Origin: Pseudomonas yangonensis
GTDB lineage: Bacteria > Pseudomonadota > Gammaproteobacteria > Pseudomonadales > Pseudomonadaceae
Assembly (NCBI RefSeq): GCF_009932725.1
Contig: NZ_BLJU01000010.1
Span: 1 to 63,794 of the forward strand
Direction: 5' to 3'
Length of the DNA stretch: 63,794 nt
In this document: piece after piece, positions 36,801 through 48,011 of the stretch
Numbering within the stretch: position 1 is the stretch's first letter
Layout: every line of letters begins with the position of its first letter
Position numbers and translations under genes: made by a program
The notes under the pieces: generated by a model
Seen by the model: the letters and a program-made list of their open reading frames with translations, nothing else
Told to the model about the DNA's origin: nothing
Databases searched by the model: none

Positions 36801-39563
36801 ATGGCAGTAAAACACCCCGCGTTCCGCAAGAAATTCCCACTGCTGGTTACCGGCAGTTTTCTGGCCTTACAGCCCGTGTTCAGCCTACAGTCCTTTGCCG
36901 CCGAGCAATACGATTGCCAGGCGTCGCCAACAGGCGGCTGGGCATGCGCGCCGAAATCAGCCGCCAACGCCCTGCCACCACGTCCGGTGCACAGTCGTGA
37001 CGCTGTCAGCAGCAGCGGCACGACCGGCGAGGCGGTAGCCAAGCAGGACGCCGCTCCGGTGCTGGTGACCGAGAGCAAGGGCCGCGCCCTTGCCTCGCGC
37101 AGCCCTGACTACAGTCACTTGGACTGGGTCCCGCGCGATAAGTTGACCGCAGCGCAGCTGGCCGAGGCCGGTCCGTACTGCGCAGGCGCCTATATCGAGC
37201 CGCTGCGTCCGGGCATGGATGACACCACGCCGCTGGACGAGTCGCCGATGTACGTGTCTGCCAAGGCCTCGCGCTTCGAGCAGGAAAAACAGATCGCTAC
37301 CCTCGCTGGCGATGTGGTCCTGCGTCAGTCCGGCATGCAGGTCGAAGCCGATGAAGCCAGCCTGCACCAGACGGAAAACCGTGGTGAGCTGGTCGGCAAC
37401 GTGCGTCTGCGTGACAAAGGCACCCTGGTGGTCGGCGACCGCGCCGAGCTGCAGCTGGATAACGGCGAAGCCCGTATCGACAACGCCGAGTACGTGATGC
37501 ATCAGGCTCACGTACGCGGCAGCGCGCTCTACGCCAAGCGCGAAGAGACCGCAATCATCCGTCTTAAGGACGGCACCTATACCCGCTGCGAGCCGGGCGA
37601 CAATGCCTGGCACCTGAAGGGCAACAACGTCACGCTGAACCCGGCTACCGGCTTCGGCACCGCGACCAACGTGACGCTGCGGGTCAAGGACATTCCGGTG
37701 TTCTACACCCCGTACATCTATTTCCCGATCGACGACCGTCGCCAGTCCGGCTTCCTGCCGCCCAGCCTCGGCACGTCGAGCAGCAATGGGTTCTCGCTGC
37801 AAACGCCTTACTACTTCAACCTGGCGCCGAACTACGACGCCACGCTCTACCCGACCTATATGGCCAAACGCGGCCTGCTGATGGAAGGCGAGTTCCGCTA
37901 CCTGACCGAAAGCAGCGAAGGCCAGGTCGGCGGCGCCTGGCTGAATGACCAGGAAGACGAGCGCAAACTGCAGTCCGAGTACGAAGACCAGCGCTGGATG
38001 TACAGCTGGCAGCACAGGCAGGGCCTGAACTCACGCCTGCTGGCCGAGGTCGACTATACCGATATCAGCGATCCCTATTACTTCCAGGATCTGGATACCG
38101 ATCTGGGTATCGACAAGCAAACCTACGTCAACCAGCGCGGCACCCTGACCTATCGCGGCAACAGCTACACGGCGCGCCTGAACCTGCATGCTTATGAGCT
38201 GGCCAACATCACCGATGTGACCCCGTACGACCGTCTGCCACAGATCACCCTGGATGGCAAACTGCCTTTCAACCCGGGTGGCCTGGATTTCACCTACGGC
38301 ACGGAGTACGTGCGCTTCGACCGTAATCTGCGCTCGGGCAACTTCATCAATAAAGAGGGTATAGAGGAGCAGAGCTGGTACGACACCCGTATCCAGGGCC
38401 TGGAGCGCGCCACCGGTGAGCGCCTGCACCTGGAGCCGGGCGTCGGCCTGCCTCTAGACTGGACGTGGGGCTATATAAAACCGCAGTTCAAGTACTTGCA
38501 GACCAACTATGACCTCAGCCTGGATCAACAGGGCAAGAACACCCTACTCGCCGAGCAGAACTACAAAGGCACTCAAAGCCGCGGCATAGGCTTGTTCAGC
38601 GTCGACAGTGGCCTGTACTTCGACCGTAACACCCAGCTGTTCGGCAAGGATTTCCGTCAGACCTTGGAACCGCGTGCGTTCTACCTCTACGTACCGAAAG
38701 AAGATCAAAGCGACATCCCGGTCTTCGACACTGGCGAGCCGACCTTCAGCTATGCCTCGTTGTGGCGTGAAAACCGCTTCAGCGGTAAAGACCGTATCGG
38801 CGACGAAAACAAACTGTCGCTGGGCGTGACCAGCCGCTGGATCGAGCCAAACGGCTTCGAGCGCCAGCGTTTCAGCATAGGCCAGGCCTTCTACTTCGAA
38901 GATCGCAAGGTGCAGCTGCCGGGTATCGATTACCGTAACCGTAAAGAATCCATCTCTGACGTGTCACCGTACGCGCTGGAATACCTGTATCGCTTCAACC
39001 GTGACTGGCGTTTCTCCTCGACCTTCAACTGGGACCCGGACCAGCACGCAACTCGTTCGGGCAGCGCGATGTTCCACTACCAACCGGAAGACAATCCGAA
39101 CAAGGTCGTCAATCTTGGTTATCGCTATCGTAATGACACCGTTCGTTATGACCGCGATACCGGGCGCTGGAGCACCAGCCCGGACTACGGCGAGCCTGGC
39201 AGCCCAAACTACATCAAAGATTATTACAAGATCGACCAGCATGACTTCTCCGTCATCTGGCCGTTGGCTCCGCAGTGGAGCCTGATCTCGCGCTGGCAAT
39301 ACGACTACGGCCGCAACCGTACCCTCGAAGCCTTCGGTGGCTTCGAGTACGACAGCTGCTGCTGGAAGCTGCGCCTGATCAACCGCTACTGGATCGATTA
39401 CGACGAAGTCAGCCTCGACCCATCGCGCAACGACGAGCCGGACCGCGGCATCTTCCTGCAGATCGTCCTCAAGGGCCTCGGCGGCGTTGTTGGCAACAAG
39501 GTGGAAACTTTCCTCGACCAAGGCATTCAAGGTTACCGTGAACGTGAAGACCAAGCTTTCTGA
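36801..39563 (+). CDS. lptD: LPS-assembly protein LptD
   Basis: Essential outer-membrane beta-barrel that, with LptE, inserts lipopolysaccharide into the outer leaflet. The 920-residue precursor has a signal peptide (cleavage near SFAA-EQ), a Pseudomonas-type N-terminal extension, an OstA/LptA-like jellyroll (about 145-280; [21 protein letters not shown]) and a long barrel domain ending in DQAF. Conserved barrel features include [16 protein letters not shown] and the paired cysteines in [12 protein letters not shown]. It heads the lptD-surA unit; its 5' leader is interrupted by the group II intron. Confidence 0.96.
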   Translation: MAVKHPAFRKKFPLLVTGSFLALQPVFSLQSFAAEQYDCQASPTGGWACAPKSAANALPPRPVHSRDAVSSSGTTGEAVAKQDAAPVLVTESKGRALASRSPDYSHLDWVPRDKLTAAQLAEAGPYCAGAYIEPLRPGMDDTTPLDESPMYVSAKASRFEQEKQIATLAGDVVLRQSGMQVEADEASLHQTENRGELVGNVRLRDKGTLVVGDRAELQLDNGEARIDNAEYVMHQAHVRGSALYAKREETAIIRLKDGTYTRCEPGDNAWHLKGNNVTLNPATGFGTATNVTLRVKDIPVFYTPYIYFPIDDRRQSGFLPPSLGTSSSNGFSLQTPYYFNLAPNYDATLYPTYMAKRGLLMEGEFRYLTESSEGQVGGAWLNDQEDERKLQSEYEDQRWMYSWQHRQGLNSRLLAEVDYTDISDPYYFQDLDTDLGIDKQTYVNQRGTLTYRGNSYTARLNLHAYELANITDVTPYDRLPQITLDGKLPFNPGGLDFTYGTEYVRFDRNLRSGNFINKEGIEEQSWYDTRIQGLERATGERLHLEPGVGLPLDWTWGYIKPQFKYLQTNYDLSLDQQGKNTLLAEQNYKGTQSRGIGLFSVDSGLYFDRNTQLFGKDFRQTLEPRAFYLYVPKEDQSDIPVFDTGEPTFSYASLWRENRFSGKDRIGDENKLSLGVTSRWIEPNGFERQRFSIGQAFYFEDRKVQLPGIDYRNRKESISDVSPYALEYLYRFNRDWRFSSTFNWDPDQHATRSGSAMFHYQPEDNPNKVVNLGYRYRNDTVRYDRDTGRWSTSPDYGEPGSPNYIKDYYKIDQHDFSVIWPLAPQWSLISRWQYDYGRNRTLEAFGGFEYDSCCWKLRLINRYWIDYDEVSLDPSRNDEPDRGIFLQIVLKGLGGVVGNKVETFLDQGIQGYREREDQAF

Positions 39564-40836
39564 TTGCCTGCGCCCCCTGTTGTTGGGCGTAGCGCTACTG
39601 GCGGCAACGGCTCAGGCCCAGGTTCGCCCACTGGACCGCGTCGTGGCCATCGTCGACAACGATGTGGTCATGCAAAGCCAACTCGATGCGCGCCTGCGTG
39701 AAGTGCAACAGACCATCGACAAGCGGGGCGGCTCCCTGCCACCCGAGCACGTGCTCAGTCAGCAGGTGCTCGAACGCCTGATCATCGAGAACATCCAGCT
39801 GCAGATCGGCGAACGCTCCGGCATTCGCATCACCGACGAAGAGCTGAACCAGGCCATGGGCACCATTGCCCAGCGCAATGGCATGAGTCTGGAGCAGTTC
39901 CGCGATGCCCTGGCACGTGACGGCCTCTCCTATGCCGACGCCCGTGATCAGGTGCGCCGCGAGATGATCATCAGCCGCGTGCGCCAGCGCCGGGTCGCCG
40001 AGCGCATCCAGGTGACCGATCAGGAAGTGCAGAACTTCCTCGCCTCCGATCTGGGCAAGATGCAGCTGTCGGAAGAGTTCCGCCTGGCCAATATCCTGAT
40101 TCCCGTTTCCGAAGGCGCCTCCTCCAGCGAAATCCAGGCCGCCGACCGTCAGGCGCAGGAGCTGTATCAGCAACTGCAGCAAGGCGCGGACTTCGGCCAG
40201 CTGGCGGTCTCTCGCTCAGCCAGCGAGAACGCTCTGGAAGGTGGTGAAATGGGCTGGCGCAAGGCCGGTCAGCTACCGCCGCCCTTCGATAGCATGATCA
40301 GTCAGCTGAACCCGGGCGAGGTCACCGAGCCGGTGCGTACACCGGGCGGCTTTATCATCCTCAAGCTGATCGAGAAGCGTGGTGGCGACACTCAGGTGCG
40401 TGACGAAGTGCATGTCCGTCACATTCTGATCAAGCCCAGCGAAATCCGCAGCGAAGAGGAAACCCGCCGCCTGGTCGAGCGCCTGTATCAGCGTATCGTG
40501 GATGGCGAGGATTTCGCCGAGCTGGCCAAGAGCTTTTCCGAAGACCCGGGCTCGGCGCTCAACGGCGGCGATCTGAACTGGATCGACCCCAACGCGCTGG
40601 TGCCCGAGTTCCGTGAGGTGATGAACAATACCGCCAGTGGCGAGCTGTCCAAACCGTTCAAGAGTCCTTACGGCTGGCACGTGCTGCAAGTTCTGGGGCG
40701 CCGCGCCACTGACAGCAGCGCGCAGTTCCGCGAGCAGCAAGCTGCCAATCTGCTGCGTAATCGCAAGTACGATGAGGAACTGCAGGCCTGGCTACGCCAG
40801 ATCCGCGACGAAGCCTACGTCGAAACCAAGCTGTAA
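39544..40836 (+). CDS. surA: Periplasmic chaperone/prolyl isomerase SurA
   Basis: Escorts outer-membrane proteins, LptD included, across the periplasm. Starting at the GTG read as [13 protein letters not shown], the 430-residue precursor has a signal peptide ending ATAQA-QV, the chaperone N-domain, two parvulin domains (about 170-270 and 282-382; HILIKPSE and [16 protein letters not shown]) and the C-terminal helix. It overlaps the end of lptD by 20 bp, so translation is coupled. GTG at 39538 is an alternative start. A terminator follows. Confidence 0.95.
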   Translation: MKTKLSDCLRPLLLGVALLAATAQAQVRPLDRVVAIVDNDVVMQSQLDARLREVQQTIDKRGGSLPPEHVLSQQVLERLIIENIQLQIGERSGIRITDEELNQAMGTIAQRNGMSLEQFRDALARDGLSYADARDQVRREMIISRVRQRRVAERIQVTDQEVQNFLASDLGKMQLSEEFRLANILIPVSEGASSSEIQAADRQAQELYQQLQQGADFGQLAVSRSASENALEGGEMGWRKAGQLPPPFDSMISQLNPGEVTEPVRTPGGFIILKLIEKRGGDTQVRDEVHVRHILIKPSEIRSEEETRRLVERLYQRIVDGEDFAELAKSFSEDPGSALNGGDLNWIDPNALVPEFREVMNNTASGELSKPFKSPYGWHVLQVLGRRATDSSAQFREQQAANLLRNRKYDEELQAWLRQIRDEAYVETKL

Positions 40837-40853
40837 AAGCCGTTTCGAAAGAC

Positions 40854-40882
40854 AAAAGCCCGGCCCAGTGCCGGGCTTTTTC
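40854..40882 (+). terminator. Terminator between surA and pdxA
   Basis: Stem GCCCGGC/GCCGGGC (40858-40876), 5-nt loop, AAAA before and TTTTTC after. It should reduce read-through from surA into pdxA, so pdxA probably has its own promoter or relies on partial read-through. Confidence 0.85.
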
Positions 40883-40933
40883 GTTCCTGGCCCGGCAGCG
40901 TACACTGGCGCCCCATGCATACCGAGAGCGACC

Positions 40934-41929
40934 ATGACTGCTCAGCAATGCTTTGCCCTTACCCCAGGCGAGCCCGCCGGCATCGGCCCCGATCTCTGCC
41001 TGTTGCTGGCCCAGCAGGCTCAGCCTGCACCGCTGGTCGCCATTGCCAGCCGGGACCTGTTGGCTGAACGCGCAAGGCAACTGGGACTGGATATCGAGCT
41101 GCTGGACGCAGGCCCGACGCAGTGGCCAGATCGCCCTGCCCCTGCAGGCGCGCTGTATGTCTGGGATACACCACTGGCCGCTGCTGCAACGCCAGGCAAA
41201 CTGACCCCCGCCAACGCTGCCTACGTGCTGGAAACCCTCACCCGCGCTGGCCAGGGCTGCCTGGACGGGACCTTTGCCGGAATGATCACGGCCCCCGTGC
41301 ACAAAGGCGTGATCAACGAGGCAGGCATCGCTTTCTCTGGCCATACCGAGTTTCTCGCCGAGCTGACCCACACCGAGCAGGTGGTGATGATGCTGGCGAC
41401 CCATGGCTTGCGCGTGGCGCTGGTTACCACTCACCTGCCGCTGAAGGATGTTGCAACCGCCATCACCGCCGAGCGCCTGGAACGAGTCACCCGCATCCTG
41501 CACGCAGATCTGCAAAGCAAGTTCGGCATCGCCGAGCCGCGCATCCTGGTCTGCGGGCTCAATCCGCATGCAGGCGAAGGCGGCCATCTGGGCCGCGAGG
41601 AAATCGAGATCATCGAGCCGACGCTGGAACGTCTGCGCAGCGAGGGCATGAACCTGATTGGCCCGCTGCCGGCCGACACCCTGTTCACCCCCAAATATCT
41701 CGAACAGGCCGATGCGGTGCTGGCCATGTACCACGACCAGGGTCTGCCCGTGCTCAAGTTCAAGGGGTTCGGCGCGGCGCTCAACGTCACCCTGGGTCTG
41801 CCGATCATCCGGACCTCGGTGGATCATGGCACTGCGCTGGATCTCGCCGGTACGGGCAAGATCGACATCGGCAGCTTACAGGTAGCGCTGGAGACCGCCT
41901 ACCAGATGGCTGCCAGCCGCAAGCGATGA
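40934..41929 (+). CDS. pdxA: 4-hydroxythreonine-4-phosphate dehydrogenase
   Basis: NAD-dependent oxidation of 4-phosphohydroxythreonine in vitamin B6 synthesis. The 331-residue protein starts [20 protein letters not shown]. Metal-binding histidines lie in the motifs [23 protein letters not shown] and [11 protein letters not shown], and the phosphate-binding [10 protein letters not shown] is intact. A longer in-frame reading reaches back into surA and is not real. It lies downstream of surA and upstream of rsmA, the usual Pseudomonas and E. coli order. Confidence 0.95.
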   Translation: MTAQQCFALTPGEPAGIGPDLCLLLAQQAQPAPLVAIASRDLLAERARQLGLDIELLDAGPTQWPDRPAPAGALYVWDTPLAAAATPGKLTPANAAYVLETLTRAGQGCLDGTFAGMITAPVHKGVINEAGIAFSGHTEFLAELTHTEQVVMMLATHGLRVALVTTHLPLKDVATAITAERLERVTRILHADLQSKFGIAEPRILVCGLNPHAGEGGHLGREEIEIIEPTLERLRSEGMNLIGPLPADTLFTPKYLEQADAVLAMYHDQGLPVLKFKGFGAALNVTLGLPIIRTSVDHGTALDLAGTGKIDIGSLQVALETAYQMAASRKR

Positions 41930-42043
41930 ACCGCTGAGCCCCATGGCCCGCGCCCGCGACGCCATTCGCTGGTAGACTGTGCGACTTTCTTTTTTGTATT
42001 TAGCCTCGAGCGCCACGCTTCGGGGCGCTGCGCGGAGCCGTAC

Positions 42044-42853
42044 ATGTCCGAATATCAACACCGCGCGCGCAAGCGCTTCGGCCAGAACTTCCTGCATGAC
42101 GCCGGAGTGATCGACCGCATCCTGCGCGCCATCCGCGCCAAGGAAGATGAGCGCCTGCTGGAAATCGGCCCGGGCCAGGGTGCGATTACCGAGGGTTTGC
42201 TCAGCAGCGGTGCGCAGCTCGACGTGATCGAACTCGACCTTGACCTGATCCCCATCCTGCAAAGCAAGTTCGGCGACAATCCGCGCTTTCGCCTGAACCA
42301 GGGCGACGCATTGAAATTCGACTTCGCCCGCCTCGAAGCGGCGCCACGCAGTCTGCGAGTAGTCGGCAACCTGCCCTACAACATCTCCACGCCGCTGATT
42401 TTCCATCTGCTGGACAACGCGCCCCTGATTCGCGACATGCACTTCATGCTGCAGAAGGAAGTTGTCGAGCGCATGGCCGCCGGCCCGGGTGGTGGCGACT
42501 GGGGCCGCCTGTCGATCATGGTGCAGTATCACTGCCGTGTGGAGCATCTGTTCAACGTCGGCCCCGGCGCCTTCAACCCGCCACCCAAGGTGGACTCGGC
42601 AATCGTGCGCCTGGTGCCGCATGAAACCCTGCCGCACCCGGCCAAGGATCACCGCCTGCTCGAGCGCGTGGTGCGCGAGGCCTTCAACCAGCGCCGCAAG
42701 ACCCTGCGCAATACGCTCAAACAGCTGTTGCCGGCCGAAGCCATCGAGGCTGCCGGCGTCGACGGCAGTCTGCGCCCCGAACAGCTGGATCTGGCCGCCT
42801 TCGTCCGCCTGGCTGACCAGCTGGCTATGCAGCCCACTGCTGCGCAGGACTAA
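42044..42853 (+). CDS. rsmA: 16S rRNA (adenine1518/1519-N6)-dimethyltransferase
   Basis: KsgA: methylates two adjacent adenines in helix 45 of 16S rRNA late in 30S assembly. The 269-residue protein has the SAM-binding motif [10 protein letters not shown] near residue 44 and the catalytic NLPYNIS near 112-118. A second conserved cluster, [14 protein letters not shown], lies near 180. About 114 bp separate it from pdxA. apaG follows after 29 bp. Confidence 0.96.
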   Translation: MSEYQHRARKRFGQNFLHDAGVIDRILRAIRAKEDERLLEIGPGQGAITEGLLSSGAQLDVIELDLDLIPILQSKFGDNPRFRLNQGDALKFDFARLEAAPRSLRVVGNLPYNISTPLIFHLLDNAPLIRDMHFMLQKEVVERMAAGPGGGDWGRLSIMVQYHCRVEHLFNVGPGAFNPPPKVDSAIVRLVPHETLPHPAKDHRLLERVVREAFNQRRKTLRNTLKQLLPAEAIEAAGVDGSLRPEQLDLAAFVRLADQLAMQPTAAQD

Positions 42854-42882
42854 ACTGCAATCAGGCTCAACGGATCATACGC

Positions 42883-43263
42883 ATGTCCGACCCTCGTTAT
42901 CAGATCGACGTCAGCGTCACCACCCGCTATCTGGCTGCGCAGTCGCAGCCGGAGCAGAACCGCTACGCGTTCTCCTACACCGTGACCATCGTCAACAATG
43001 GCGAACTGCCCGCCCAGTTGCTGTCGCGTCACTGGATCATCACCGATGGCGACGGCCGCGTGCAGGAAGTCCGCGGCGCCGGGGTGATCGGCCAACAACC
43101 GCATATCGAACCCGGCGCCAGCCACATTTATAGTAGTGGCACGGTAATGGCCACCCAGGTTGGCACCATGCAGGGCAGCTACCAGATGCTCGCCGAGGAC
43201 GGCAAACGCTTCGACGCGACCATCGCGCCGTTCCGCCTGGCGGTGCCGGGAGCGCTGCACTGA
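42883..43263 (+). CDS. apaG: ApaG protein
   Basis: Small beta-sandwich protein (126 residues) of the ApaG/DUF525 family, linked to magnesium and cobalt homeostasis but without a proven biochemical role. Characteristic parts are [36 protein letters not shown] and the C-terminal [10 protein letters not shown]. It overlaps the apaH start by 1 base (TGATG). The rsmA-apaG-apaH order is strongly conserved. Confidence 0.93.
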   Translation: MSDPRYQIDVSVTTRYLAAQSQPEQNRYAFSYTVTIVNNGELPAQLLSRHWIITDGDGRVQEVRGAGVIGQQPHIEPGASHIYSSGTVMATQVGTMQGSYQMLAEDGKRFDATIAPFRLAVPGALH

Positions 43264-44081
43264 TGGCCGTCTATGCCGTCGGCGACCTGCAGGGCTGCCT
43301 GAAACCATTACAGTGCCTGCTCGAGCGGGTTTCCTTCGATCCGGCCGAAGACCAGCTGTGGCTGGTAGGTGACCTGGTCAACCGCGGCCCGCAGTCGTTG
43401 GAAACCCTGCGCTTCCTTTACTCCATCCGCCAGGCGGTCACCTGCGTGCTGGGCAACCATGACCTGCATCTGCTGGCGGTAGCGCACAACATCGAGCGCC
43501 TCAAGAAGGGCGATACTCTGCGCGAAATTCTCGACGCGCCGGATCGCAACGACCTGCTCGACTGGCTGCGCATGCAGAAACTGGTGCACCACGACGCCGA
43601 GCGCAAGGTGACGCTGGTGCATGCCGGCATCCCGCCGCAATGGACGCTGAGCAAGGCGCTGCGCCGGGCCGCCGAGGTTGAAGAGGTGCTGCGTGACGAC
43701 GCCCGCCTGCCGCTGTTCCTCGATGGCATGTACGGTAACGAGCCGGCCAAATGGAACAAGGATCTGCAGGGCGCTGCACGCTTGCGGGTGATCACCAACT
43801 ACTTCACCCGCATGCGCTTCTGCAAGGCAGATGGCACGCTGGACCTGAAGACCAAGGAAGGCATCGACAACGCGCCCCCCGGTTTCGCGCCCTGGTTCAG
43901 TCACCCGCAGCGCAAGATGCGCGGCGAGAAGATCATCTTCGGTCACTGGGCGGCACTGGAAGGCAATTGCAACGAGCCAGGCCTCTACGCCCTGGACACC
44001 GGCTGCGTCTGGGGTAATGCGATGACCCTGCTCGACGTCGACAGCGGAGAACTTCACCGCTGCACCTGTCCCAAGGAATAA
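43263..44081 (+). CDS. apaH: Symmetrical bis(5'-nucleosyl)-tetraphosphatase
   Basis: Metallophosphoesterase that cleaves Ap4A to two ADP and can act on Np4-capped RNA. The 272-residue protein carries the metal ligands in VGDLQGC (N-terminus), [11 protein letters not shown] and LGNHDLHLL, plus VHAGIPPQW and FGHWAALEG further on. It is translationally coupled to apaG and followed 29 bp later by glpE. Confidence 0.95.
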   Translation: MAVYAVGDLQGCLKPLQCLLERVSFDPAEDQLWLVGDLVNRGPQSLETLRFLYSIRQAVTCVLGNHDLHLLAVAHNIERLKKGDTLREILDAPDRNDLLDWLRMQKLVHHDAERKVTLVHAGIPPQWTLSKALRRAAEVEEVLRDDARLPLFLDGMYGNEPAKWNKDLQGAARLRVITNYFTRMRFCKADGTLDLKTKEGIDNAPPGFAPWFSHPQRKMRGEKIIFGHWAALEGNCNEPGLYALDTGCVWGNAMTLLDVDSGELHRCTCPKE

Positions 44082-44110
44082 GCCCGCCAAACCCGGTAAA
44101 GGTCCCGAAC

Positions 44111-44440
44111 ATGAGCGAATTCAAGCGTATCTCCCCTCAACAGGCGCAAGAGCTGCGCGCCCACGGCGCCGTGGTGGTCGACATTCGCGACCCGCACAGC
44201 TTCGCCAATGGCCACATCAGCGGCTCGCGCCATCTGGACAACCACTCACTGCATGACTTCATCACCCACGCCGACCTCGACGCGCCGCTGATCGTCTCTT
44301 GCTACCACGGCAACTCCAGCCAGAGCGCTGCCGCCTACCTGGTGGGCCAGGGCTTTTCCGAAGTCTACAGCCTCGACGGCGGTTTCGAGCTTTGGCGCGC
44401 CACCTACCCAAGCGAGACGGCACAAAGTTCCGAAGAATAA
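44111..44440 (+). CDS. glpE: Thiosulfate sulfurtransferase GlpE
   Basis: Single-domain rhodanese of 109 residues that moves sulfane sulfur from thiosulfate to cyanide or a thiol acceptor. The active-site loop SCYHGNSS contains the persulfide cysteine C64, and the substrate-orienting segment [16 protein letters not shown] is complete. It is last in the row pdxA-rsmA-apaG-apaH-glpE and is followed by a 10-bp stem. Confidence 0.92.
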   Translation: MSEFKRISPQQAQELRAHGAVVVDIRDPHSFANGHISGSRHLDNHSLHDFITHADLDAPLIVSCYHGNSSQSAAAYLVGQGFSEVYSLDGGFELWRATYPSETAQSSEE

Positions 44441-44450
44441 ATTTCTTCAC

Positions 44451-44481
44451 GCGGCAGGCCGCGCCCGCTCTGGCCTGCCGC
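44451..44481. terminator. Strong hairpin after glpE
   Basis: Perfect 10-bp stem GCGGCAGGCC/GGCCTGCCGC with an 11-nt loop, 10 bp after the glpE stop. No T-run follows, so it may be a Rho-assisted end or an RNA-stabilising stem instead of a classical terminator. Confidence 0.5.
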
Positions 44482-44525
44482 CGCTTCCCGAGGCACGGTA
44501 ACATCCAGTTATCGTTGTCCCGACC

Positions 44526-44552
44526 TTGACGCTCTGCAGAACGAACTATTCT
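44526..44552 (+). promoter_or_regulatory. Candidate prkA promoter
   Basis: TTGACG (44526-44531) and TATTCT (44547-44552, in the context ACTATTCT) with a 15-bp spacer lie 170 bp before prkA. The CTATTCT -10 looks like a sigma-S type, and prkA/yeaG genes are sigma-S dependent in E. coli. The short spacer makes this tentative. The remaining 44553-44722 hold no gene. Confidence 0.35.
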
Positions 44553-44722
44553 GTTACTCAGGCCATCCCACTGAAGGTAGAGCCGGCCAACCGGCATCGG
44601 GCCATCGGAGCGACTTTTAGGTTTTGGGGGATTGTTCCCGACTTCTTCGGAGCCGGCGTCACCCAGCACCTGCATGCACGACCGATCCCGAGCCAGCTTT
44701 CAGCATCGAGCGAGGTGAAGTC

Positions 44723-46645
44723 ATGAGCATTTTCAGTCACTTCCAACAACGTTTCGAGGCGACCCGCCAGGAGGAGTACTCGCTGCAGGAGTACCTCGAA
44801 CTGTGCAAACAGGATCGCAGCGCCTACGCCACTGCGGCCGAGCGCCTGCTGATGGCCATTGGCGAGCCGGAGTTGCTGGACACCTCCAGTGATCCACGGC
44901 TGTCACGCATATTCTCCAACAAGGTGATCCGCCGCTATCCGGCCTTCGCCGACTTCCATGGCATGGAAGAATGCATCGACCAGATCGTCTCCTACTTCCG
45001 CCATGCGGCGCAGGGCCTGGAAGAGAAGAAGCAGATCCTCTACCTGCTGGGTCCGGTGGGCGGCGGTAAATCCTCGCTGGCCGAAAAGCTCAAGCAGCTG
45101 ATGGAGAAGGTGCCGTTCTACGCCATCAAGGGCTCGCCGGTGTTCGAGTCGCCGCTGGGGCTGTTCAATGCCACCGAAGACGGCGCCATTCTCGAAGAGG
45201 ACTACGGCATCCCACGGCGTTACCTCAGCTCGATCATGTCACCCTGGGCCACCAAACGCCTGCAGGAGTTCGGCGGCGACATCAGCCAGTTCCGCGTGGT
45301 CAAGCTGTACCCCTCGATCCTCAACCAGATCGCCGTGGCCAAGACCGAGCCGGGCGACGAGAACAACCAGGACATCTCCGCCCTGGTGGGCAAGGTGGAT
45401 ATCCGCAAGCTGGAGGAATACCCACAGAACGATGCCGACGCCTACAGCTACTCGGGCGCGCTGTGCCGGGCCAACCAGGGCCTGATGGAATTCGTCGAGA
45501 TGTTCAAGGCGCCGATCAAGGTCCTGCACCCGTTGCTGACCGCAACGCAGGAAGGCAACTACAACAGTACCGAGGGCCTCGGTGCGATTCCCTACAGCGG
45601 CATCCTGCTGGCCCACTCCAACGAATCGGAATGGCACAGCTTCCGCAACAACAAGAACAACGAAGCCTTCATCGACCGGATCTACATCGTCAAGGTGCCC
45701 TACTGCCTGCGCGTCACCGATGAAATCCGCATCTACGACAAGCTGCTGATCAACAGCTCGCTGGCCAAGGCGCACTGCGCGCCCGACACCCTGAAGATGC
45801 TCGCCCAGTTCAGCGTGCTGAGCCGCCTCAAGGAGCCGGAAAACTCCAACATCTACTCGAAGATGCGCGTCTACGACGGCGAGAACCTCAAGGATACCGA
45901 TCCGAAAGCCAAGTCGATCCAGGAGTACCGAGACAGCGCCGGCGTGGACGAAGGCATGAACGGCCTGTCGACCCGCTTCGCCTTCAAGATCCTCTCCAAG
46001 GTGTTCAACTTCGACCCGCACGAGGTGGCGGCCAACCCGGTGCACCTGCTCTACGTGCTGGAGCAGCAGATCGAGCAGGAGCAGTTCCCCGCCGAGGTAC
46101 GCGAACGCTACCTGCGCTATATCAAGGAATACCTGGCGCCGCGCTACATCGAGTTCATCGGCAAGGAAATTCAGACCGCCTACCTGGAGTCCTACAGCGA
46201 GTACGGGCAAAACATCTTCGACCGCTACGTGCTGTATGCCGATTTCTGGATTCAGGACCAGGAGTACCGCGACCCGGAAACCGGCGAAATCCTCAACCGC
46301 GTCGCCCTCAACGAGGAATTGGAGAAGATCGAGAAACCGGCCGGCATCAGCAACCCGAAGGATTTCCGCAACGAGATCGTCAACTTCGTGCTGCGCGCCC
46401 GCGCCAACAACAACGGCAAGAACCCCACCTGGCTCAGCTACGAGAAGCTGCGTGTGGTCATCGAGAAGAAGATGTTCTCCAACACCGAGGACCTGCTCCC
46501 GGTCATCAGCTTCAACGCCAAGGGCAGCAAGGAGGATCAGCAGAAGCACAACGACTTCGTCAAACGCATGGTCGAGCGCGGCTACACCGAGAAGCAGGTG
46601 CGCCTGCTGTCGGAGTGGTACCTGCGGGTACGTAAATCGCAATAA
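44723..46645 (+). CDS. prkA: PrkA/YeaG serine protein kinase
   Basis: Soluble kinase/AAA-like protein of 640 residues, involved in stress and starvation adaptation. The start MSIFSHFQQRFE follows a GAGGTGA ribosome-binding site. The P-loop LLGPVGGGKSSLAEKLK is near residues 109-125. Residues about 20-390 form the PrkA AAA domain and the C-terminal 250 form the kinase-like PrkA domain. It leads the conserved trio prkA-yeaH-spoVR, which is usually co-expressed. Confidence 0.93.
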   Translation: MSIFSHFQQRFEATRQEEYSLQEYLELCKQDRSAYATAAERLLMAIGEPELLDTSSDPRLSRIFSNKVIRRYPAFADFHGMEECIDQIVSYFRHAAQGLEEKKQILYLLGPVGGGKSSLAEKLKQLMEKVPFYAIKGSPVFESPLGLFNATEDGAILEEDYGIPRRYLSSIMSPWATKRLQEFGGDISQFRVVKLYPSILNQIAVAKTEPGDENNQDISALVGKVDIRKLEEYPQNDADAYSYSGALCRANQGLMEFVEMFKAPIKVLHPLLTATQEGNYNSTEGLGAIPYSGILLAHSNESEWHSFRNNKNNEAFIDRIYIVKVPYCLRVTDEIRIYDKLLINSSLAKAHCAPDTLKMLAQFSVLSRLKEPENSNIYSKMRVYDGENLKDTDPKAKSIQEYRDSAGVDEGMNGLSTRFAFKILSKVFNFDPHEVAANPVHLLYVLEQQIEQEQFPAEVRERYLRYIKEYLAPRYIEFIGKEIQTAYLESYSEYGQNIFDRYVLYADFWIQDQEYRDPETGEILNRVALNEELEKIEKPAGISNPKDFRNEIVNFVLRARANNNGKNPTWLSYEKLRVVIEKKMFSNTEDLLPVISFNAKGSKEDQQKHNDFVKRMVERGYTEKQVRLLSEWYLRVRKSQ

Positions 46646-46729
46646 GCGGCCTCAGGCGACAGGCTGCAGGCTCCAGGCGAAAGCGCTTGCAGCCTGCGGC
46701 CTGAAGCCTGCAGCGCCCGGAGGGCTCGT

Positions 46730-48001
46730 ATGAGTTATGTGATCGACCGGCGCCTCAATGGCAAGAACAAGAGCACGGTGAATCGCCAGCGCTTTTTGCG
46801 GCGTTACCGTGAACACATCAAAAAGGCAGTGGAGGAAGCCGTCAGCCGACGCTCCATCACCGACATGGAGCACGGCGAGCAGATCAGTATTCCCGGCCGC
46901 GATATCGACGAGCCGGTGCTGCATCATGGTCGTGGCGGCAAGCAGACCATCGTTCACCCTGGCAACAAGGAGTTCACCACCGGCGAACGCATTCCACGCC
47001 CGCAAGGCGGTGGCGGCGGACGAGGCAGCGGCAAGGCGAGCAATTCCGGCGAAGGCATGGACGAGTTCGTTTTCCAGATCACCCAGGAGGAATTTCTCGA
47101 CTTCATGTTCGAGGATCTGGAGCTGCCCAACCTGGTCAAGCGTCACCTCACCGGCGCCGACACTTTCAAGACCGTGCGCGCCGGTATCAGCAACGAGGGC
47201 AACCCGTCACGCATCAACATCGTGCGCACCCTGCGCTCGGCACATGCGAGGCGCATCGCCCTGTCCGGTTCCAGCCGCGCCAAACTGCGTGAAGCCAAGG
47301 CCGAGCTGGAGCGCCTACGCCGTGAAGAGCCAGACAACTTCGGCGATATCCAGGCCATTCAGGAGGAAATCGAACGCCTCAGCGCGCGCATCCACCGCGT
47401 GCCCTTCCTCGACACCTTCGACCTCAAGTACAACCTGCTGACCAAGCAGCCCAACCCCAGCTCCAAGGCGGTTATGTTCTGCCTGATGGACGTGTCCGGC
47501 TCCATGACCCAGGCCACCAAGGACGTCGCCAAGCGCTTCTTCATCCTCCTGTACCTGTTCCTCAAGCGCAATTACGACAAGATCGACGTGGTGTTCATCC
47601 GCCATCACACCAGCGCCAAGGAAGTGGACGAAGAAGAGTTCTTCTACTCCCGCGAGACCGGCGGCACCATCGTCTCCAGCGCGTTGAAGCTGATGCAGGA
47701 AGTGATGGCCGAGCGCTATCCGATCAACGAGTGGAATATCTACGCCGCCCAGGCGTCGGACGGCGACAACTGGAACGACGACTCCCCGGTATGCCGGGAT
47801 ATATTGATCAACCAGATCATGCCGTTCGTGCAGTACTTCACCTACGTCGAGATCACCCCACGTGAGCACCAGGCGCTGTGGTTCGAGTACGAACAGGTGG
47901 CCGAAGCCTTCGCCGACAGCTTCGCCCAGCAGCAACTGGTGTCCGCCGCAGACATCTACCCGGTGTTCCGCGAACTGTTCCAGCGTCGCCTGGTGAGTTG
48001 A
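46730..48001 (+). CDS. yeaH: YeaH/YhbH family protein with von Willebrand A-like region
   Basis: Protein of 423 residues (DUF444). The N-terminus is very basic ([27 protein letters not shown]), with a glycine-rich stretch near residues 85-105. The C-terminal half contains a VWA/MIDAS-like motif, [15 protein letters not shown], and [13 protein letters not shown]. YeaH is the partner of the PrkA kinase in enterobacteria. It starts 84 bp after prkA and ends 10 bp before the spoVR gene. Confidence 0.9.
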   Translation: MSYVIDRRLNGKNKSTVNRQRFLRRYREHIKKAVEEAVSRRSITDMEHGEQISIPGRDIDEPVLHHGRGGKQTIVHPGNKEFTTGERIPRPQGGGGGRGSGKASNSGEGMDEFVFQITQEEFLDFMFEDLELPNLVKRHLTGADTFKTVRAGISNEGNPSRINIVRTLRSAHARRIALSGSSRAKLREAKAELERLRREEPDNFGDIQAIQEEIERLSARIHRVPFLDTFDLKYNLLTKQPNPSSKAVMFCLMDVSGSMTQATKDVAKRFFILLYLFLKRNYDKIDVVFIRHHTSAKEVDEEEFFYSRETGGTIVSSALKLMQEVMAERYPINEWNIYAAQASDGDNWNDDSPVCRDILINQIMPFVQYFTYVEITPREHQALWFEYEQVAEAFADSFAQQQLVSAADIYPVFRELFQRRLVS

Positions 48002-48011
48002 GGGCCAAGCC